Shown here piece by piece: positions 32,319-41,255 of a stretch of DNA of 64,000 bases. Location of the stretch: assembly GCA_021651055.1 (NCBI GenBank), contig JAJHOH010000001.1, positions 1,054,001-1,118,000 on the forward strand, written 5' to 3'. The position numbers and the translations under genes were made by a program. Position 1 is the stretch's first letter, and the number at the start of each line of letters is the position of its first letter. The notes under the pieces were generated by a model. That model was not told the DNA's origin, did not search any database, and was given only the letters and a program-made list of their open reading frames with translations. This DNA comes from Candidatus Manganitrophus morganii. Lineage in GTDB: Bacteria > Nitrospirota > Nitrospiria > SBBL01 > Manganitrophaceae.

Positions 32319-33158
32319 TCAATCGAGTTCTTGTGTCACCTGAATGATCTCCTCCCCTCGTAATCCCAAATAAGAAATCCGTCCGGGGCCGTTTTTTCTT
32401 TCGAAATGAAACCGGACCGGACCGATCGTATCAAATTCGGAACCCGGCCGGCCGTCGACGAACACCCTCTTTTTTTTCTTCTCGGTCGAATAATAGACGA
32501 GATGCCGATGATCGGGACTAAAGCCTGAGATGAAAACATCCTCGAAAGGAGGTCCCGGAACCCCATCCAAAACGATAAATCGCTTTCCTTCCTTCTGCGC
32601 CGCATACGCAAAACGCCGGCTGTCTCCGCTGAAGGTCAGATGGCCGATCAATTCATAATCGGGTCCGGCGACTCCGTCCAAGATCACCCGATACTTCTCC
32701 TGCAGCACGGCGCCGTAGGCGATTCGACGGCCGTCCGGACTGAACATCGGCGTTCCTGAAAGGATCTTTTCGTATTCCGGGCCCGCGGTTCCGTCCACGA
32801 CGACCGAGAGATGACCGCTCTCCTTATTCTCCACCAAATAAGCCAGGCGCCGGCCGTCGGGACTTAAGACCACCGGCCCTTTGGCGATACTGTCGAACGG
32901 CGGTCCTGCAACCCCATCCAACACCACCTGAAATTGCCCGCCGGTCCGGTTAATCCAGACGGCATGTTGTCCATCCGGACTGAAGAAGAGCGGCGGCACC
33001 GCCACAGCGGGGTCCACCGCCGCCACCCGCTTCTCCTCCAGACGGTTTTTCTCCTCCGCGACTCCCTTTACGGGAAGCTCGGCGCACCCGGTGAGAAACC
33101 AAATCACCCATACGACAAGAATCTTCCATCCCCTTCGATTGCGCTTCTTGTTGATCAA
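32319..33158 (-). CDS. Lipoprotein with WD40/TolB-like beta-propeller repeats
   Basis: A lipoprotein of about 280 residues. I choose the TTG start at 33158, 4 bases after GGGAGGG, because it puts a basic region and WVIWFLTGC lipobox right at the N-terminus; an ATG at 33242 would add 28 unlikely residues. Repeats of about 45 residues each carry FSPDGRRxAY and VxLDGVxGPxYxxI, typical of TolB/WD40-like propellers. Function unknown; probably envelope binding. Confidence 0.75.
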   Translation of the reverse strand: MINKKRNRRGWKILVVWVIWFLTGCAELPVKGVAEEKNRLEEKRVAAVDPAVAVPPLFFSPDGQHAVWINRTGGQFQVVLDGVAGPPFDSIAKGPVVLSPDGRRLAYLVENKESGHLSVVVDGTAGPEYEKILSGTPMFSPDGRRIAYGAVLQEKYRVILDGVAGPDYELIGHLTFSGDSRRFAYAAQKEGKRFIVLDGVPGPPFEDVFISGFSPDHRHLVYYSTEKKKKRVFVDGRPGSEFDTIGPVRFHFERKNGPGRISYLGLRGEEIIQVTQELD

Positions 33159-33257
33159 GGCATCCCTCCCGGAAATAAAATCAGGTAGAACGTTCCGAAC
33201 GGAAAATCGGTTTATCCTACCATAGGATCTCTCCTCCAACAATCCAATTTCGAGGGC

Positions 33258-33387
33258 GGTAGTGGGTCAGTTTGGGTTGAGCGGTTACTTTTTGGTCGTC
33301 ATTCCCGCGAAAGCGGGAATCCAGTGCTCTTAAACCTCTGGATGCCCGCTTCCGCGAGCATGACAAAATTTAAACTGACCCACTACC
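33258..33387. mobile_element. 130-bp MITE with 16-bp terminal inverted repeats
   Basis: Ends are GGTAGTGGGTCAGTTT (33258-33273) and AAACTGACCCACTACC (33372-33387), a perfect 16-bp inverted pair. The element is flanked by TCGAGGGC on both sides (33250-33257 and 33388-33395), an apparent 8-bp target duplication. Inside, ATTCCCGC-GAAA-GCGGGAAT forms a hairpin, and the segment CTGGATGCCCGCTTCCGCGA further right is nearly its reverse complement, so the whole element can fold into one long hairpin. It is non-coding; a transposase elsewhere in the genome must have moved it. Confidence 0.8.
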
Positions 33388-33429
33388 TCGAGGGCGGCCT
33401 CGATCCATTATCGAATTCGCCGACCCGGC

Positions 33430-33927
33430 TCACTTCTTTCTATCTAAAAGAACGATCGAATGGGTAAAGAGAGTGGCATTGGGAATCAGGATTCTCTTGT
33501 CTTCTCCTTGAAGGGTGGTGTAGCGGAGGTCGGTTTCAATAACGATTCCCTCAAACCCGGCGACGGAGATCCGGTCGTGACGCTTGAAGGGGCGGTAGAT
33601 GAGGATCAATATCCCCGCAAGGAGATTGGAAAGTGCATCCCTGAGGGCGAACCCGAGGGCGAAACCGGTCAGCCCCAAACCGGCGACCAGCGCCGAAACG
33701 TTCACCCCCGCCGTTCCCAACGCCGTGATCACCCCCATCACAATCAGGAAGGTCGAACCGGTCCGTCCGATGAGGACCAAAATGTCGTTTCTGACATCCG
33801 CCCGCTCGCCGATCCGGCGCGTCAGCTTCCGGAGGAGGAGACCGGCGACATAAAAGGCGATCAAAACGAGCAGCGCCACCCCTGCCCTCGGCGCAAAATA
33901 AGAGAGCTGATCGAGAAATTCGTCCAT
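33430..33927 (-). CDS. MscS-like mechanosensitive channel, short form
   Basis: A small-conductance mechanosensitive channel homologue of about 165 residues. Two membrane helices precede the pore-lining helix with the Gly/Ala pattern SALVAGLGLTGFALGFALRDALSNLLAGILI, then the beta domain start RPFKRHDRISVAGFEGIVIETDLRYTTL and IPNATLFT. It lacks the C-terminal alpha/beta vestibule of full MscS (about 286 residues). Start at ATG 33927, 8 bases after AGGTGA; ATG 33939 is too close to it. Confidence 0.85.
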   Translation of the reverse strand: MDEFLDQLSYFAPRAGVALLVLIAFYVAGLLLRKLTRRIGERADVRNDILVLIGRTGSTFLIVMGVITALGTAGVNVSALVAGLGLTGFALGFALRDALSNLLAGILILIYRPFKRHDRISVAGFEGIVIETDLRYTTLQGEDKRILIPNATLFTHSIVLLDRKK

Positions 33928-34039
33928 GATCGCATTCACCTATTTCAAAATAACAAGGGCGGAATTCTGTTGTCAAACAGGGCCGGGATTGATAATCGAA
34001 GAGAGATCAACTAAGATCTCTCCAAAGAGAGGAGGAACA

Positions 34040-34633
34040 ATGCGTCCGGAGCAAGAAGCGTATCTTATCGGTTTTTTGCATGCCGCGCGGGTTCCCGGTC
34101 ATCCGACGATTCGCCATCGGGATCGGGAGGTGATGGAGGAGACCGCCGTTCTTCTCGATTTAGCCTGCCGCTACCGAAAGATCCCGCATGTCCGGCTCCA
34201 TCATCCGGAACAACCCCTTCATGGAACACAAACCGAAGCGATCCTGACCCTCCCAGAAGAAATTCTCCGGGAGATCGACCGGCCGCTTTCGGCGGTTTTC
34301 GATCGGTATCGACCTGATCAACCGCACCTGGAACGGGGAATTCTGGAGGGATGCGGCACCCTCTGCTACAAAAAATCGACCCGCGGCATCGGAATCAGTT
34401 TCACCTCTTTCGATCCGGAATGGCTTTCGGCGCTGCGCGATGAAATCCGGAAGCACCATCCGTGCGGGCCGATCGCGGAAACGGAGCGTGGAAGCCGCTG
34501 GTTCAGCATTGAGGATGAAGCGACCCGATCCTATGCCGATCGGCTTTACGGCGATCCGGCCGCCCCGCACTCCAGGACCCGGCGGAGAAAACTCCGCCGG
34601 GTCCTGGGGCAGATCGGAGCATCCGCGACATAA
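34040..34633 (+). CDS. Degenerate LAGLIDADG-like protein
   Basis: A 197-residue protein with a very strong ribosome site (GAGAGGAGGAACA). Two halves recall the LAGLIDADG fold: YLIGFLHAARV near residue 10, and ERGILEGCGTLCYK near 95 followed by ISFTSFDPEWLSALRDEIRK, WFSIED, ADRLYGD and a basic RRRKLRR end, the order seen in single-chain homing endonucleases. The catalytic acidic residues of the motifs are missing in the first copy and altered in the second, so it is probably a non-cleaving DNA-binding derivative (as WhiA is). A perfect hairpin lies in its last codons. I offer the fold as likely, not certain. Confidence 0.5.
   Translation: MRPEQEAYLIGFLHAARVPGHPTIRHRDREVMEETAVLLDLACRYRKIPHVRLHHPEQPLHGTQTEAILTLPEEILREIDRPLSAVFDRYRPDQPHLERGILEGCGTLCYKKSTRGIGISFTSFDPEWLSALRDEIRKHHPCGPIAETERGSRWFSIEDEATRSYADRLYGDPAAPHSRTRRRKLRRVLGQIGASAT
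34572..34607. repeat. Perfect 16-bp stem, AAAA-loop hairpin in the gene end
   Basis: CCAGGACCCGGCGGAG and CTCCGCCGGGTCCTGG flank AAAA, with no mismatch. It falls within the last 20 codons of the LAGLIDADG-like gene, and no T-tract follows on either strand. It could end transcription weakly or be an inserted palindrome. Confidence 0.8.
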
Positions 34634-34669
34634 CCCTTTCCATGCCAGGGATCTCCCAGTAGATCCCGG

Positions 34670-34909
34670 CTATCCCGATCCGACCGATGAATAATCCATC
34701 GACCAGAGGACCCATCCGAAGTAGGTCAGCGACCCGAACAGAAGCAATGGGAGACCGAGTCGATAGAGAAACTCATAAAACAGATCGAGACCTGTCTTGA
34801 AGGGTGACAGGGCTCTCCTCTTTTGGAATGGAGCGGTCCCTGATACCGCCTCTCCAGGATGGCCGGCACGACCGGCGCCGGCAGATGAGGCTGCCATTTT
34901 TCGCCACAT
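34670..34909 (-). CDS. Small single-span membrane protein
   Basis: A 79-residue protein from ATG 34909, preceded by AAGGAGGGG. The N-terminal half is basic and Gly/Ala-rich; one membrane helix (LGLPLLLFGSLTYFGWVLW) lies near the C-terminus. It is convergent with the LAGLIDADG-like gene. No family recognised, but the ribosome site and helix argue that it is real. Confidence 0.55.
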   Translation of the reverse strand: MWRKMAASSAGAGRAGHPGEAVSGTAPFQKRRALSPFKTGLDLFYEFLYRLGLPLLLFGSLTYFGWVLWSMDYSSVGSG

Positions 34910-35117
34910 AACTCTCCCCTCCTTAAAAAATGAGGTTAACATCCCTGACCGCGGCGTCTACCCCATGGCTCCGCTTCGGTCAAGCCCCCAATTTTCTTAT
35001 TTTCCTTCATTTCAGAAACAATTTATGTAAGGACGATTACATTCGGGGATGCTCTGAATATTGCGGAGGAAAGAGGTGCACCGGCATGAATTTCCATGCC
35101 GATGCACCGAAGAGAAA

Positions 35118-36542
35118 CTACGGAATGGAAAGGAGAACGACTTCCGCCGCCTCCATCGTCGGCGGGGTGGTCCCGGTGTCGAGGGTTCCCTCAACACGGA
35201 CCCGCTGATTGAGAAGGGCATTCGGCGCAACCGGATCTCCGTTTTGATCCTTGATCTCGGTCTGAGCGTCGATTGTGATGGTATACGACTGGCCGCCGTC
35301 GGCCTCCAGAACAAACCCGGTGACCTCCGTTCCGGTCACATTAACCGATTCCACCGTCCCCGCCACGCGGGTCGGCATGGAAACAGGGGCCTCGGGCAAA
35401 AGGGTGATTTCGGCGGCGATGACCTGATTATTCTCCACCTTCCCCGCCACCTCGATCCGCTTCTGAACCGCCTCGCTCAATCGCTCGCAAACCTCCGCCG
35501 CCGGAACCGCTTCGTCGTCGGCCGTGAAGAGTTTTGTCTCCGGAAGGAGGGTCGCCTCGATCTCCCCGCCGCTGAAGGTAACGCCGAATGTCTGTTGGTC
35601 GCAATCGACCTCCAGGAGGGTTCCGGTGAATTCGAGACGGTGTGAAGCCGGCTCCTCCGTTTTGATCAACACCAAAGAAGCGTGAATCATCCCTTCCTCG
35701 TCGTTGCTGCCGACCACCTCGATAAATTGTCCTTCTTCAAGCTGCTGACAGGAAGCAATTTGCGCCGCCCTTTTTCTGCGCTCGTCGTCGCCGTGATCGT
35801 CTCCTTCGCTAAAGAAGGAGCCGTCTTTCAGAACGATCAGCGCATCCTCCAGGTGAACGGTCATCGGCTCGCCATGTCGTGGATCGAGGGTCAGCTGATT
35901 TTCGTTACAATCGACCGAGACGATTTGCCCCTCGATCTTAACGAAATCGGTCACCTCTTCCCCAAGAACCCGCACCCGGACCACCGGCCGGAGGATAAAC
36001 TTGCCGCTTCCGGTTTCGATCAGATGAATCGATTTACCCGGGACGAAGTCAAAGAGGACCTCGGTCTCATCATTGGCTCGGATAATGAGGTGACGTTTAA
36101 ACTTGATCGTCACCTTCCCGGAAGGGACGATCACATCATGCCGAACCCCCTCCGCATCGATAAACCAAGCGCTCTCGATTTTGATGCGTGCTTTATCATA
36201 AGCCCCCGCCGGAAGATCGACTACATCGATCAGATCGGCCTTCCCCTGAAGCGCCAACAGGTTGACCGATATATCGGGCGGTCCGCTGAAGACCGAAACC
36301 CACGGCCCTTTCACCGGCTTTAGAGCCATTTGGCTAAAGGTTACCCAGATCTCCTGTGCGGTGGTAATAACATTCCCCTCATGATCGGTAATCTTCTCTT
36401 CAGCTCGGTCGGTGAGAAGAATGGCGGCCTTTCCTGTACCGGAATCAGACGAAGCCCCTCCCCCACCGCCGCAGGAAGTCATGAATGACATCAACAGAAA
36501 AAGTGACAGAACAAAACGAATCGGTTGCAGCATGTGAAACAT
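35118..36542 (-). CDS. DUF4382 / DUF5666 lipoprotein
   Basis: A lipoprotein of about 474 residues (lipobox FMTSC then Gly-rich). The first domain (about 35-205) matches DUF4382: KAAILLTDRAEE, LLALQGKADLIDVVDLPAGAYDKARIKI. Three to four DUF5666-type small beta domains follow (EGQIVSVDCNENQLTL; GTLLEVDCDQQTFGV; GTVESVNVTGTEVTGF). Such proteins are common envelope lipoproteins of unknown role. Start taken at ATG 36542; a TTG four codons upstream is closer to the GAGGAG ribosome site and is a fair alternative. Confidence 0.75.
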   Translation of the reverse strand: MFHMLQPIRFVLSLFLLMSFMTSCGGGGGASSDSGTGKAAILLTDRAEEKITDHEGNVITTAQEIWVTFSQMALKPVKGPWVSVFSGPPDISVNLLALQGKADLIDVVDLPAGAYDKARIKIESAWFIDAEGVRHDVIVPSGKVTIKFKRHLIIRANDETEVLFDFVPGKSIHLIETGSGKFILRPVVRVRVLGEEVTDFVKIEGQIVSVDCNENQLTLDPRHGEPMTVHLEDALIVLKDGSFFSEGDDHGDDERRKRAAQIASCQQLEEGQFIEVVGSNDEEGMIHASLVLIKTEEPASHRLEFTGTLLEVDCDQQTFGVTFSGGEIEATLLPETKLFTADDEAVPAAEVCERLSEAVQKRIEVAGKVENNQVIAAEITLLPEAPVSMPTRVAGTVESVNVTGTEVTGFVLEADGGQSYTITIDAQTEIKDQNGDPVAPNALLNQRVRVEGTLDTGTTPPTMEAAEVVLLSIP

Positions 36543-36939
36543 TCGAGACAAATACTCCTCTCTTAAATACAGTGCCCCACCGGGCCCATCCCGGTCGGCC
36601 AATTCATGCTAACCGAAAGCGTCTGAGCAGTTCAAGAACAAAATAGGTGTTTTTTTGGATTACCTGTTACCGATTCGGGTTTGTTTTCTGTGCTTTGACG
36701 GAGCATGAAAGTGGGGTAAAGTGATGCCGACGGCCTGGTTAAGAAAGGGCTCTTCGAGAAATCTCAGAGGATGTATCATCAGTAGCCAATCATTGAAAAC
36801 GCCCTTGAAATATTGTAGATTGCATCTATAAACAAACAGAAGCTCTGAAAAGCTTCCGCCCTATGTAGGTCTTTGTTCTAGGAACGGCTGGTTGGTCTCC
36901 TTTTCCAGACAAACAAAATAAACTGATAGGTGATTCACG
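36543..36939. other. Intergenic, AT-richer, no gene seen
   Basis: The roughly 400 bp between the DUF lipoprotein and the next genes is visibly AT-richer than the rest of the window. I see no RNA gene, strong hairpin or clear promoter. Confidence 0.4.
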
Positions 36940-37299
36940 TTGAGCACTGACGAACACCCCTTGTTCTTTTGCGATATGAACGCCATCCCTCTTGCGAATA
37001 GAGAACAACACACAGCGACTACAAAAAGCGTCTTTGGATTGGTGCAAGCAATACACGACTTGCCAAACGGGTATGCGTTCAAGCTGCCAAATGAAAAGGG
37101 GCTCCTAATCAAAGCAGCAGAATTTGTCGAAAATGAGAGACTTTGTTGCCCGTTTTTCTCATTCAGGCTTGAAGTAGAGTCGTCAAGCGAATCAATCTGG
37201 TTACAGATCACAGGCCCCGACGGCGTTAAACCCTTCGTCCAAGCAGAGATAGGCGAAACACTCAATCAAGTTGTTGCAAGGGCTTCAAACTTCCGTTAA
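36940..37299 (+). CDS. Conserved hypothetical protein with ERLCCPF motif
   Basis: A protein of about 119 residues from TTG 36940 (AGGTG 7 bases upstream), or 107 residues from the ATG at codon 13. It has an early FFCDMNAI and a central ENERLCCPFFSFRLEV; the paired cysteines and family shape match hypothetical proteins I associate, from memory, with mobile metal-resistance loci. Codon use and base content differ from the neighbours. It probably forms a two-gene unit with the YnfA gene 39 bp downstream. Confidence 0.6.
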   Translation: MSTDEHPLFFCDMNAIPLANREQHTATTKSVFGLVQAIHDLPNGYAFKLPNEKGLLIKAAEFVENERLCCPFFSFRLEVESSSESIWLQITGPDGVKPFVQAEIGETLNQVVARASNFR

Positions 37300-37338
37300 A
37301 AGCGGATTCATACCTTTTTCGCATCTAGGGGGCTAGAC

Positions 37339-37662
37339 TTGCTTATCGCCAAAACACTTGGACTCTTTATCGTTACAGCGCTCGCGGAGATTGTGGGCTG
37401 CTATCTGCCCTATCTCTGGCTCAAGAAGAACGCTTCAGTCTGGCTACTTCTGCCCGCCGCTGCAAGCCTTGCATTATTTTCTTGGTTGTTGTCGCTACAT
37501 CCGACGGCGGCGGGCCGCGTGTATGCTGCTTATGGCGGGGTCTATGTCTCGGTTGCGATCCTATGGCTATGGCTCGTTGATTCCGTGCAGCCTACGACAT
37601 GGGATTTGGTCGGGGTTGCTGTTTGTCTTGTCGGAATGACAATTATCATTTTAGGAACATAA
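37339..37662 (+). CDS. ynfA: YnfA/UPF0060 family membrane protein
   Basis: A 107-residue, four-helix membrane protein of the UPF0060 family, related in fold to small multidrug transporters. Typical landmarks are [16 protein letters not shown] near residue 20, [23 protein letters not shown] and the closing [20 protein letters not shown] start after AGGGGG. Full length for the family. Function is not well established. Confidence 0.9.
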   Translation: MLIAKTLGLFIVTALAEIVGCYLPYLWLKKNASVWLLLPAAASLALFSWLLSLHPTAAGRVYAAYGGVYVSVAILWLWLVDSVQPTTWDLVGVAVCLVGMTIIILGT

Positions 37663-37755
37663 CGATTATTTGCGCTGATCCTTTCCTTCGCTCTCGCACA
37701 AATATTTAAGGATTTTATCTTTTCGAAATTGCCACTTTGCAGGTGAAACCTTTCG

Positions 37756-38973
37756 CTAGTCGTACCGAAGCGCCTCGATCGGATCGAGCGACGCGGCGCG
37801 CCGGGCGGGGTAAAGCCCGAAGAAGATCCCGATGGCGATCGAGAATGCCGAAGCGAGGAAGATCGATTGGAGGGAGACGATCGTCGGCCACTGGACGACG
37901 GTGGAGATGATCTTGGAGCCGGCCATCCCGAGGGCGATGCCGAGCAGTCCGCCGGTCAGCGAGAGGACGACCGCCTCCATCAGAAACTGAAGGAGGATGT
38001 CGCGCCCGCGCGCGCCGACCGCCATCCGGATGCCGATTTCTCGGGTCCGCTCGGTCACCGAAACGAGCATAATGTTCATAATCCCGATCCCGCCGACGAT
38101 CAATGAGACCGAGGCGATGCTGCCGAGCAGCAGGGTCATCACCTCCGAGGATGATTCCGCGGCGCTGGCGATCTCGGTCATATTGCGGACGCGGAAATCG
38201 TCTTCCTCTCCGGAGAGAATGCGATGGCGCTGCCGGAGCAGAAGGCGGGTTTCTTCTTCCGCGACCGCCGTCTCTTCCGGAGAATTCGCGGAGACCAGGA
38301 TCATCCCGATATGAGTGACCCCCATGATCCGTTTCTGAAGCGTCGAGAGGGGAATCACGACAGTGTCATCCTGATCTTGCCCCTGCGTCGATTGCCCCTT
38401 GGGAGAGAGGACGCCGACCACTTTGAACGGAACATTCCCGATTCGGATCGTCTCTCCCACCGGATCTTGCATGCCGAAAAGATTCAGAGCGACTGTCTTT
38501 CCGATGACCGCCGCCTTCGCCGCGCCGCTGAGCGCCGATTGGGTAAAAGCGCTCCCCGACTCAAACGACCAATCTCGAATAATAAAGTAGTCGGGGGTGC
38601 TCCCGATGATCCCCGTCGACCAGTTCTGGTTTCCGCTGACCACCTGGGCCGAGGTGCGAAGCGACGGGGCGGCCCATCGGACGGCCGATACCTCCTCCTC
38701 GATCGCCTTCGCATCCGCTTCGGTGAGGGTCGTCATCGTCCCCGATCCGCCGCGGACCGCGCCTTGCCGCGTGCTTCCGGGAAAGATCATCAGCATATTC
38801 GACCCGATCGTGGCGATCTGCGCTTCGACCTGCGCTTTGGCCCCCTGGCCGATCGAAACCATGGTGATCACCGCGCCGACCCCGATGATCATTCCGAGCA
38901 TCGTGAGCGCCGATCTCATCGTGTTTCGGGCCAGGGCCCGGCCTGCAATCTTCAATGCGCTTGCCGAAGTCAT
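37756..38973 (-). CDS. MacB-like ABC transporter permease
   Basis: A FtsX/MacB permease of 405 residues: one N-terminal helix (TMLGMIIGVGAVITMVSIGQGAKAQ), a large periplasmic MacB_PCD domain, and three C-terminal helices (VSLIVGGIGIMNIMLVSVTERTREIGIRMAVGA). The ATPase is a separate gene 43 bp upstream, unlike E. coli MacB where both are fused. With the adaptor gene it forms a tripartite pump likely exporting peptides, lipids or macrolide-like compounds; no TolC partner is in the window. Confidence 0.9.
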   Translation of the reverse strand: MTSASALKIAGRALARNTMRSALTMLGMIIGVGAVITMVSIGQGAKAQVEAQIATIGSNMLMIFPGSTRQGAVRGGSGTMTTLTEADAKAIEEEVSAVRWAAPSLRTSAQVVSGNQNWSTGIIGSTPDYFIIRDWSFESGSAFTQSALSGAAKAAVIGKTVALNLFGMQDPVGETIRIGNVPFKVVGVLSPKGQSTQGQDQDDTVVIPLSTLQKRIMGVTHIGMILVSANSPEETAVAEEETRLLLRQRHRILSGEEDDFRVRNMTEIASAAESSSEVMTLLLGSIASVSLIVGGIGIMNIMLVSVTERTREIGIRMAVGARGRDILLQFLMEAVVLSLTGGLLGIALGMAGSKIISTVVQWPTIVSLQSIFLASAFSIAIGIFFGLYPARRAASLDPIEALRYD

Positions 38974-39016
38974 TCAATTTCCCTATGGAATGGAGCCGAC
39001 CGACGACGGCGCGGCC

Positions 39017-39754
39017 TCATGCGAGATCTCCCGCCATCGACGTTAACGCCTCCCGCGCGCTCGCCCGCCCTTCGACCGGCTGATCGCTCTGAATCTGCCC
39101 GTCCCGGAAACGGATGATCCGGGAGGCATATTGCGCGATATCCTGTTCGTGCGTCACCAGAAGAAGGGTCATCCCCGCTTCATTCAGCTCCTGAAAAAGC
39201 GACATGATTTCGATCGAGGTGCGGGTATCGAGATTTCCGGTCGGCTCATCGGCCAAAATGAGAGGAGGGCGCATCACCAGCGCCCGGGCGATCGCCACCC
39301 GCTGCTGCTGCCCGCCGGAAAGCTGATTCGGATAGTGATAAATCCGATCCGCCAGCCCCACCCCCTCCAACGCCTCCCGAGCCCGCACCTGCCGCTCTTT
39401 TCCGGAGGACTCCTCATACAACATGGGAAGTTCCACATTTTCGAGCGCGGTGGTCCGGGAAAGAAGATTGAATCCTTGAAAGACAAAACCGATCTTCCGG
39501 TTTCGAATTCGGGCCAGCTCGTTTGGTTTCAGGCCGCCGACCTCCACCCCGTCGAGCAGATAACGCCCCCGGGCCGGACGATCGAGACAGCCCAATAAAT
39601 GCATCAAGGTCGATTTCCCCGAGCCCGACGGCCCCATCAACGCGACAAACTCTCCCCGGGAGACGGAGAACGACACCCCCTTTAAAGCGGCCAGTTCCAT
39701 TTCGCCGGTCCGGTAGACCTTCCAGAGCGCATCGATCTGAATCAACGGATCCAT
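39017..39754 (-). CDS. MacB/LolD-like ABC transporter ATPase
   Basis: A 245-residue ABC ATPase with Walker [11 protein letters not shown]-loop VFQGFNLL, signature LSGGQQQR, Walker [13 protein letters not shown] and the switch His in VTHEQ. It belongs to the MacB/LolD/FtsE group and powers the permease downstream. It starts 7 bp after the adaptor gene. Confidence 0.92.
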   Translation of the reverse strand: MDPLIQIDALWKVYRTGEMELAALKGVSFSVSRGEFVALMGPSGSGKSTLMHLLGCLDRPARGRYLLDGVEVGGLKPNELARIRNRKIGFVFQGFNLLSRTTALENVELPMLYEESSGKERQVRAREALEGVGLADRIYHYPNQLSGGQQQRVAIARALVMRPPLILADEPTGNLDTRTSIEIMSLFQELNEAGMTLLLVTHEQDIAQYASRIIRFRDGQIQSDQPVEGRASAREALTSMAGDLA

Positions 39755-39761
39755 CTTCGGA

Positions 39762-40955
39762 TTAAAACCTCATCGAGGGAGCCCTGCGGCCGCCGGGAGC
39801 GGCGGTGGCGCCTCCGAGCCTTTCGGTGATCACCCGATCCCCCGGTTTGAGGTCGCCCGAGAGGACCTCCGTAAAACTCCCGTCGCTCAATCCGAGGGTC
39901 ACCGGCACCGCGAGCTCTTTTCCCTCCCGCAGCACCCAAACGTCGGTCGTTCGCCCTCCCCCCTTTTTTACGGGAACGGACCGGCCCGATTCACCCTCAG
40001 GCCGGTAACGAAGGGCCGCGTTCGGCAGCTTGAGTACATTCTCTTTATGCGCGACCCGGATCGTGACGTTGGCGGTCATCCCCGGCCGGAGCTTCAATTC
40101 GGGATTCTTCACGCGGATGATGGCGGCATAGGTGACGACGTTTTGGAGCACGACCGGCTGATTGTAGATATCTTGGACCGTCCCGCGGAAGGGGGTGTCG
40201 GGGTAGGCATCGACGGTGAACTCCGCCTCCTGTCCGATCGCGACCCTTCCGATGTCGGCTTCATCCACGCTGGTATCCACCTTCATCTCCGTGAGGTCCT
40301 GAGCGATGGTGAAGAGGGTCGGCGCTTGAAGCGAGGCGGCCACGGTCTGTCCTACGGAGACATTCCGGGAGATGACGATTCCATCTACCGGTGAAAGGAT
40401 CGTGGCATAGCGGAGGTTCGCCTCAGAAAGTTTGAGAGAGGCCCGGTCTTGCGCGATCTGGGTCTCGGCCGCCTTCAAATTGGCAACGGCCGAATCATGG
40501 GCGCTCTGCGCCGCCTCCTTTTCGCTCTCGGAGACGAAGTCGCGGGCGAAAAGGGTCTCCATTCTTTTAAGGGCGCGTTTTGCATCCGCCAGGAGAACGC
40601 GCGCTTTTTCTGTATTCGCTTCATCGTTGGCCAATTTCGCCCGCGCCTGTTCGACCTGCGCCTCAAAAAGGGACGGATCGATTTGAGCGACCACCTGTCC
40701 TTTCTCGACGCGCGAGTTAAAATCGGCAAAGAGCTTCTGCACCCTCCCGGAAACCTGGCTCCCCACCTCCACGGTGACGACGGCGTCGACCTTGCCGGTG
40801 GCCGAAACGCTGGTCGTGATCTCCCCTTGCTCGACCTTCGCCGTCCGGTACTCCGCTGCTTTTTCCCCCCCGCGGAAAAGGGTCACCCCTGCGATGATTG
40901 CGACCAGAACCGCAATCCCGAGGAGACCTTTTCTCCATTCCTGGGATATTGCCAT
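39762..40955 (-). CDS. MacA-like periplasmic adaptor (HlyD family)
   Basis: A membrane-fusion protein of 397 residues: N-terminal anchor (GIAVLVAIIAGVTLF), biotinyl-lipoyl halves (SATGKVDAVVTVEVGSQVSG and ILSPVDGIVISRNVSVGQTV), a long coiled-coil hairpin (about 95-180), then beta-barrel and membrane-proximal domains. It is the first gene of the three-gene efflux operon, bridging the inner-membrane pump to an outer-membrane channel. Confidence 0.9.
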   Translation of the reverse strand: MAISQEWRKGLLGIAVLVAIIAGVTLFRGGEKAAEYRTAKVEQGEITTSVSATGKVDAVVTVEVGSQVSGRVQKLFADFNSRVEKGQVVAQIDPSLFEAQVEQARAKLANDEANTEKARVLLADAKRALKRMETLFARDFVSESEKEAAQSAHDSAVANLKAAETQIAQDRASLKLSEANLRYATILSPVDGIVISRNVSVGQTVAASLQAPTLFTIAQDLTEMKVDTSVDEADIGRVAIGQEAEFTVDAYPDTPFRGTVQDIYNQPVVLQNVVTYAAIIRVKNPELKLRPGMTANVTIRVAHKENVLKLPNAALRYRPEGESGRSVPVKKGGGRTTDVWVLREGKELAVPVTLGLSDGSFTEVLSGDLKPGDRVITERLGGATAAPGGRRAPSMRF

Positions 40956-41076
40956 TGAATTTGTCCCTATTTAATTGCGAACAATTGATTATAGGGGGAG
41001 GGGTCCGCTCTGTCAATCAAGCCAACCTTGCGATGCCCCCCCCGAGAGACGCTGATTTTATTTTTACCGTGCGGAT

Positions 41077-41123
41077 AAAAAATGGCATCTACAGCGCGCT
41101 TAAGCAGCTGGTAGATGCCATTT
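41077..41123 (-). terminator. Intrinsic terminator of tRNA-Glu
   Basis: On the minus strand AAATGGCATCTAC pairs perfectly with GTAGATGCCATTT (13 bp) and is followed by six T's. It begins 14 nt past the encoded CCA end of the tRNA. Confidence 0.85.
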
Positions 41124-41136
41124 CGAGTATTTAAAT

Positions 41137-41212
41137 TGGTGGTCCCAACGGGGTTCGAACCCGTGTTTTCGGCGTGAGAGGCCAACGTCCTAGGCCACTA
41201 GACGATGGGACC
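41137..41212 (-). tRNA. tRNA-Glu (CUC anticodon)
   Basis: A 76-nt cloverleaf including an encoded CCA. The acceptor GGTCCCA pairs with TGGGACC, the T-arm contains GGTTCGAACC, and the anticodon stem TTGGC/GCCGA encloses loop CTCTCAC with anticodon CTC. D-arm GTCTAGTGGCCTAGGAC is typical of tRNA-Glu. Confidence 0.95.
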
Positions 41213-41255
41213 ATGATTTGATTTTAGCGGATCAACCGCAGGGCCGGATGAAGGC

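Noticed and set aside
33258-33387. Considered as a CRISPR-like or riboswitch structure
   Set aside because: Terminal inverted repeats plus a target duplication fit a MITE better; there are no spaced repeats.
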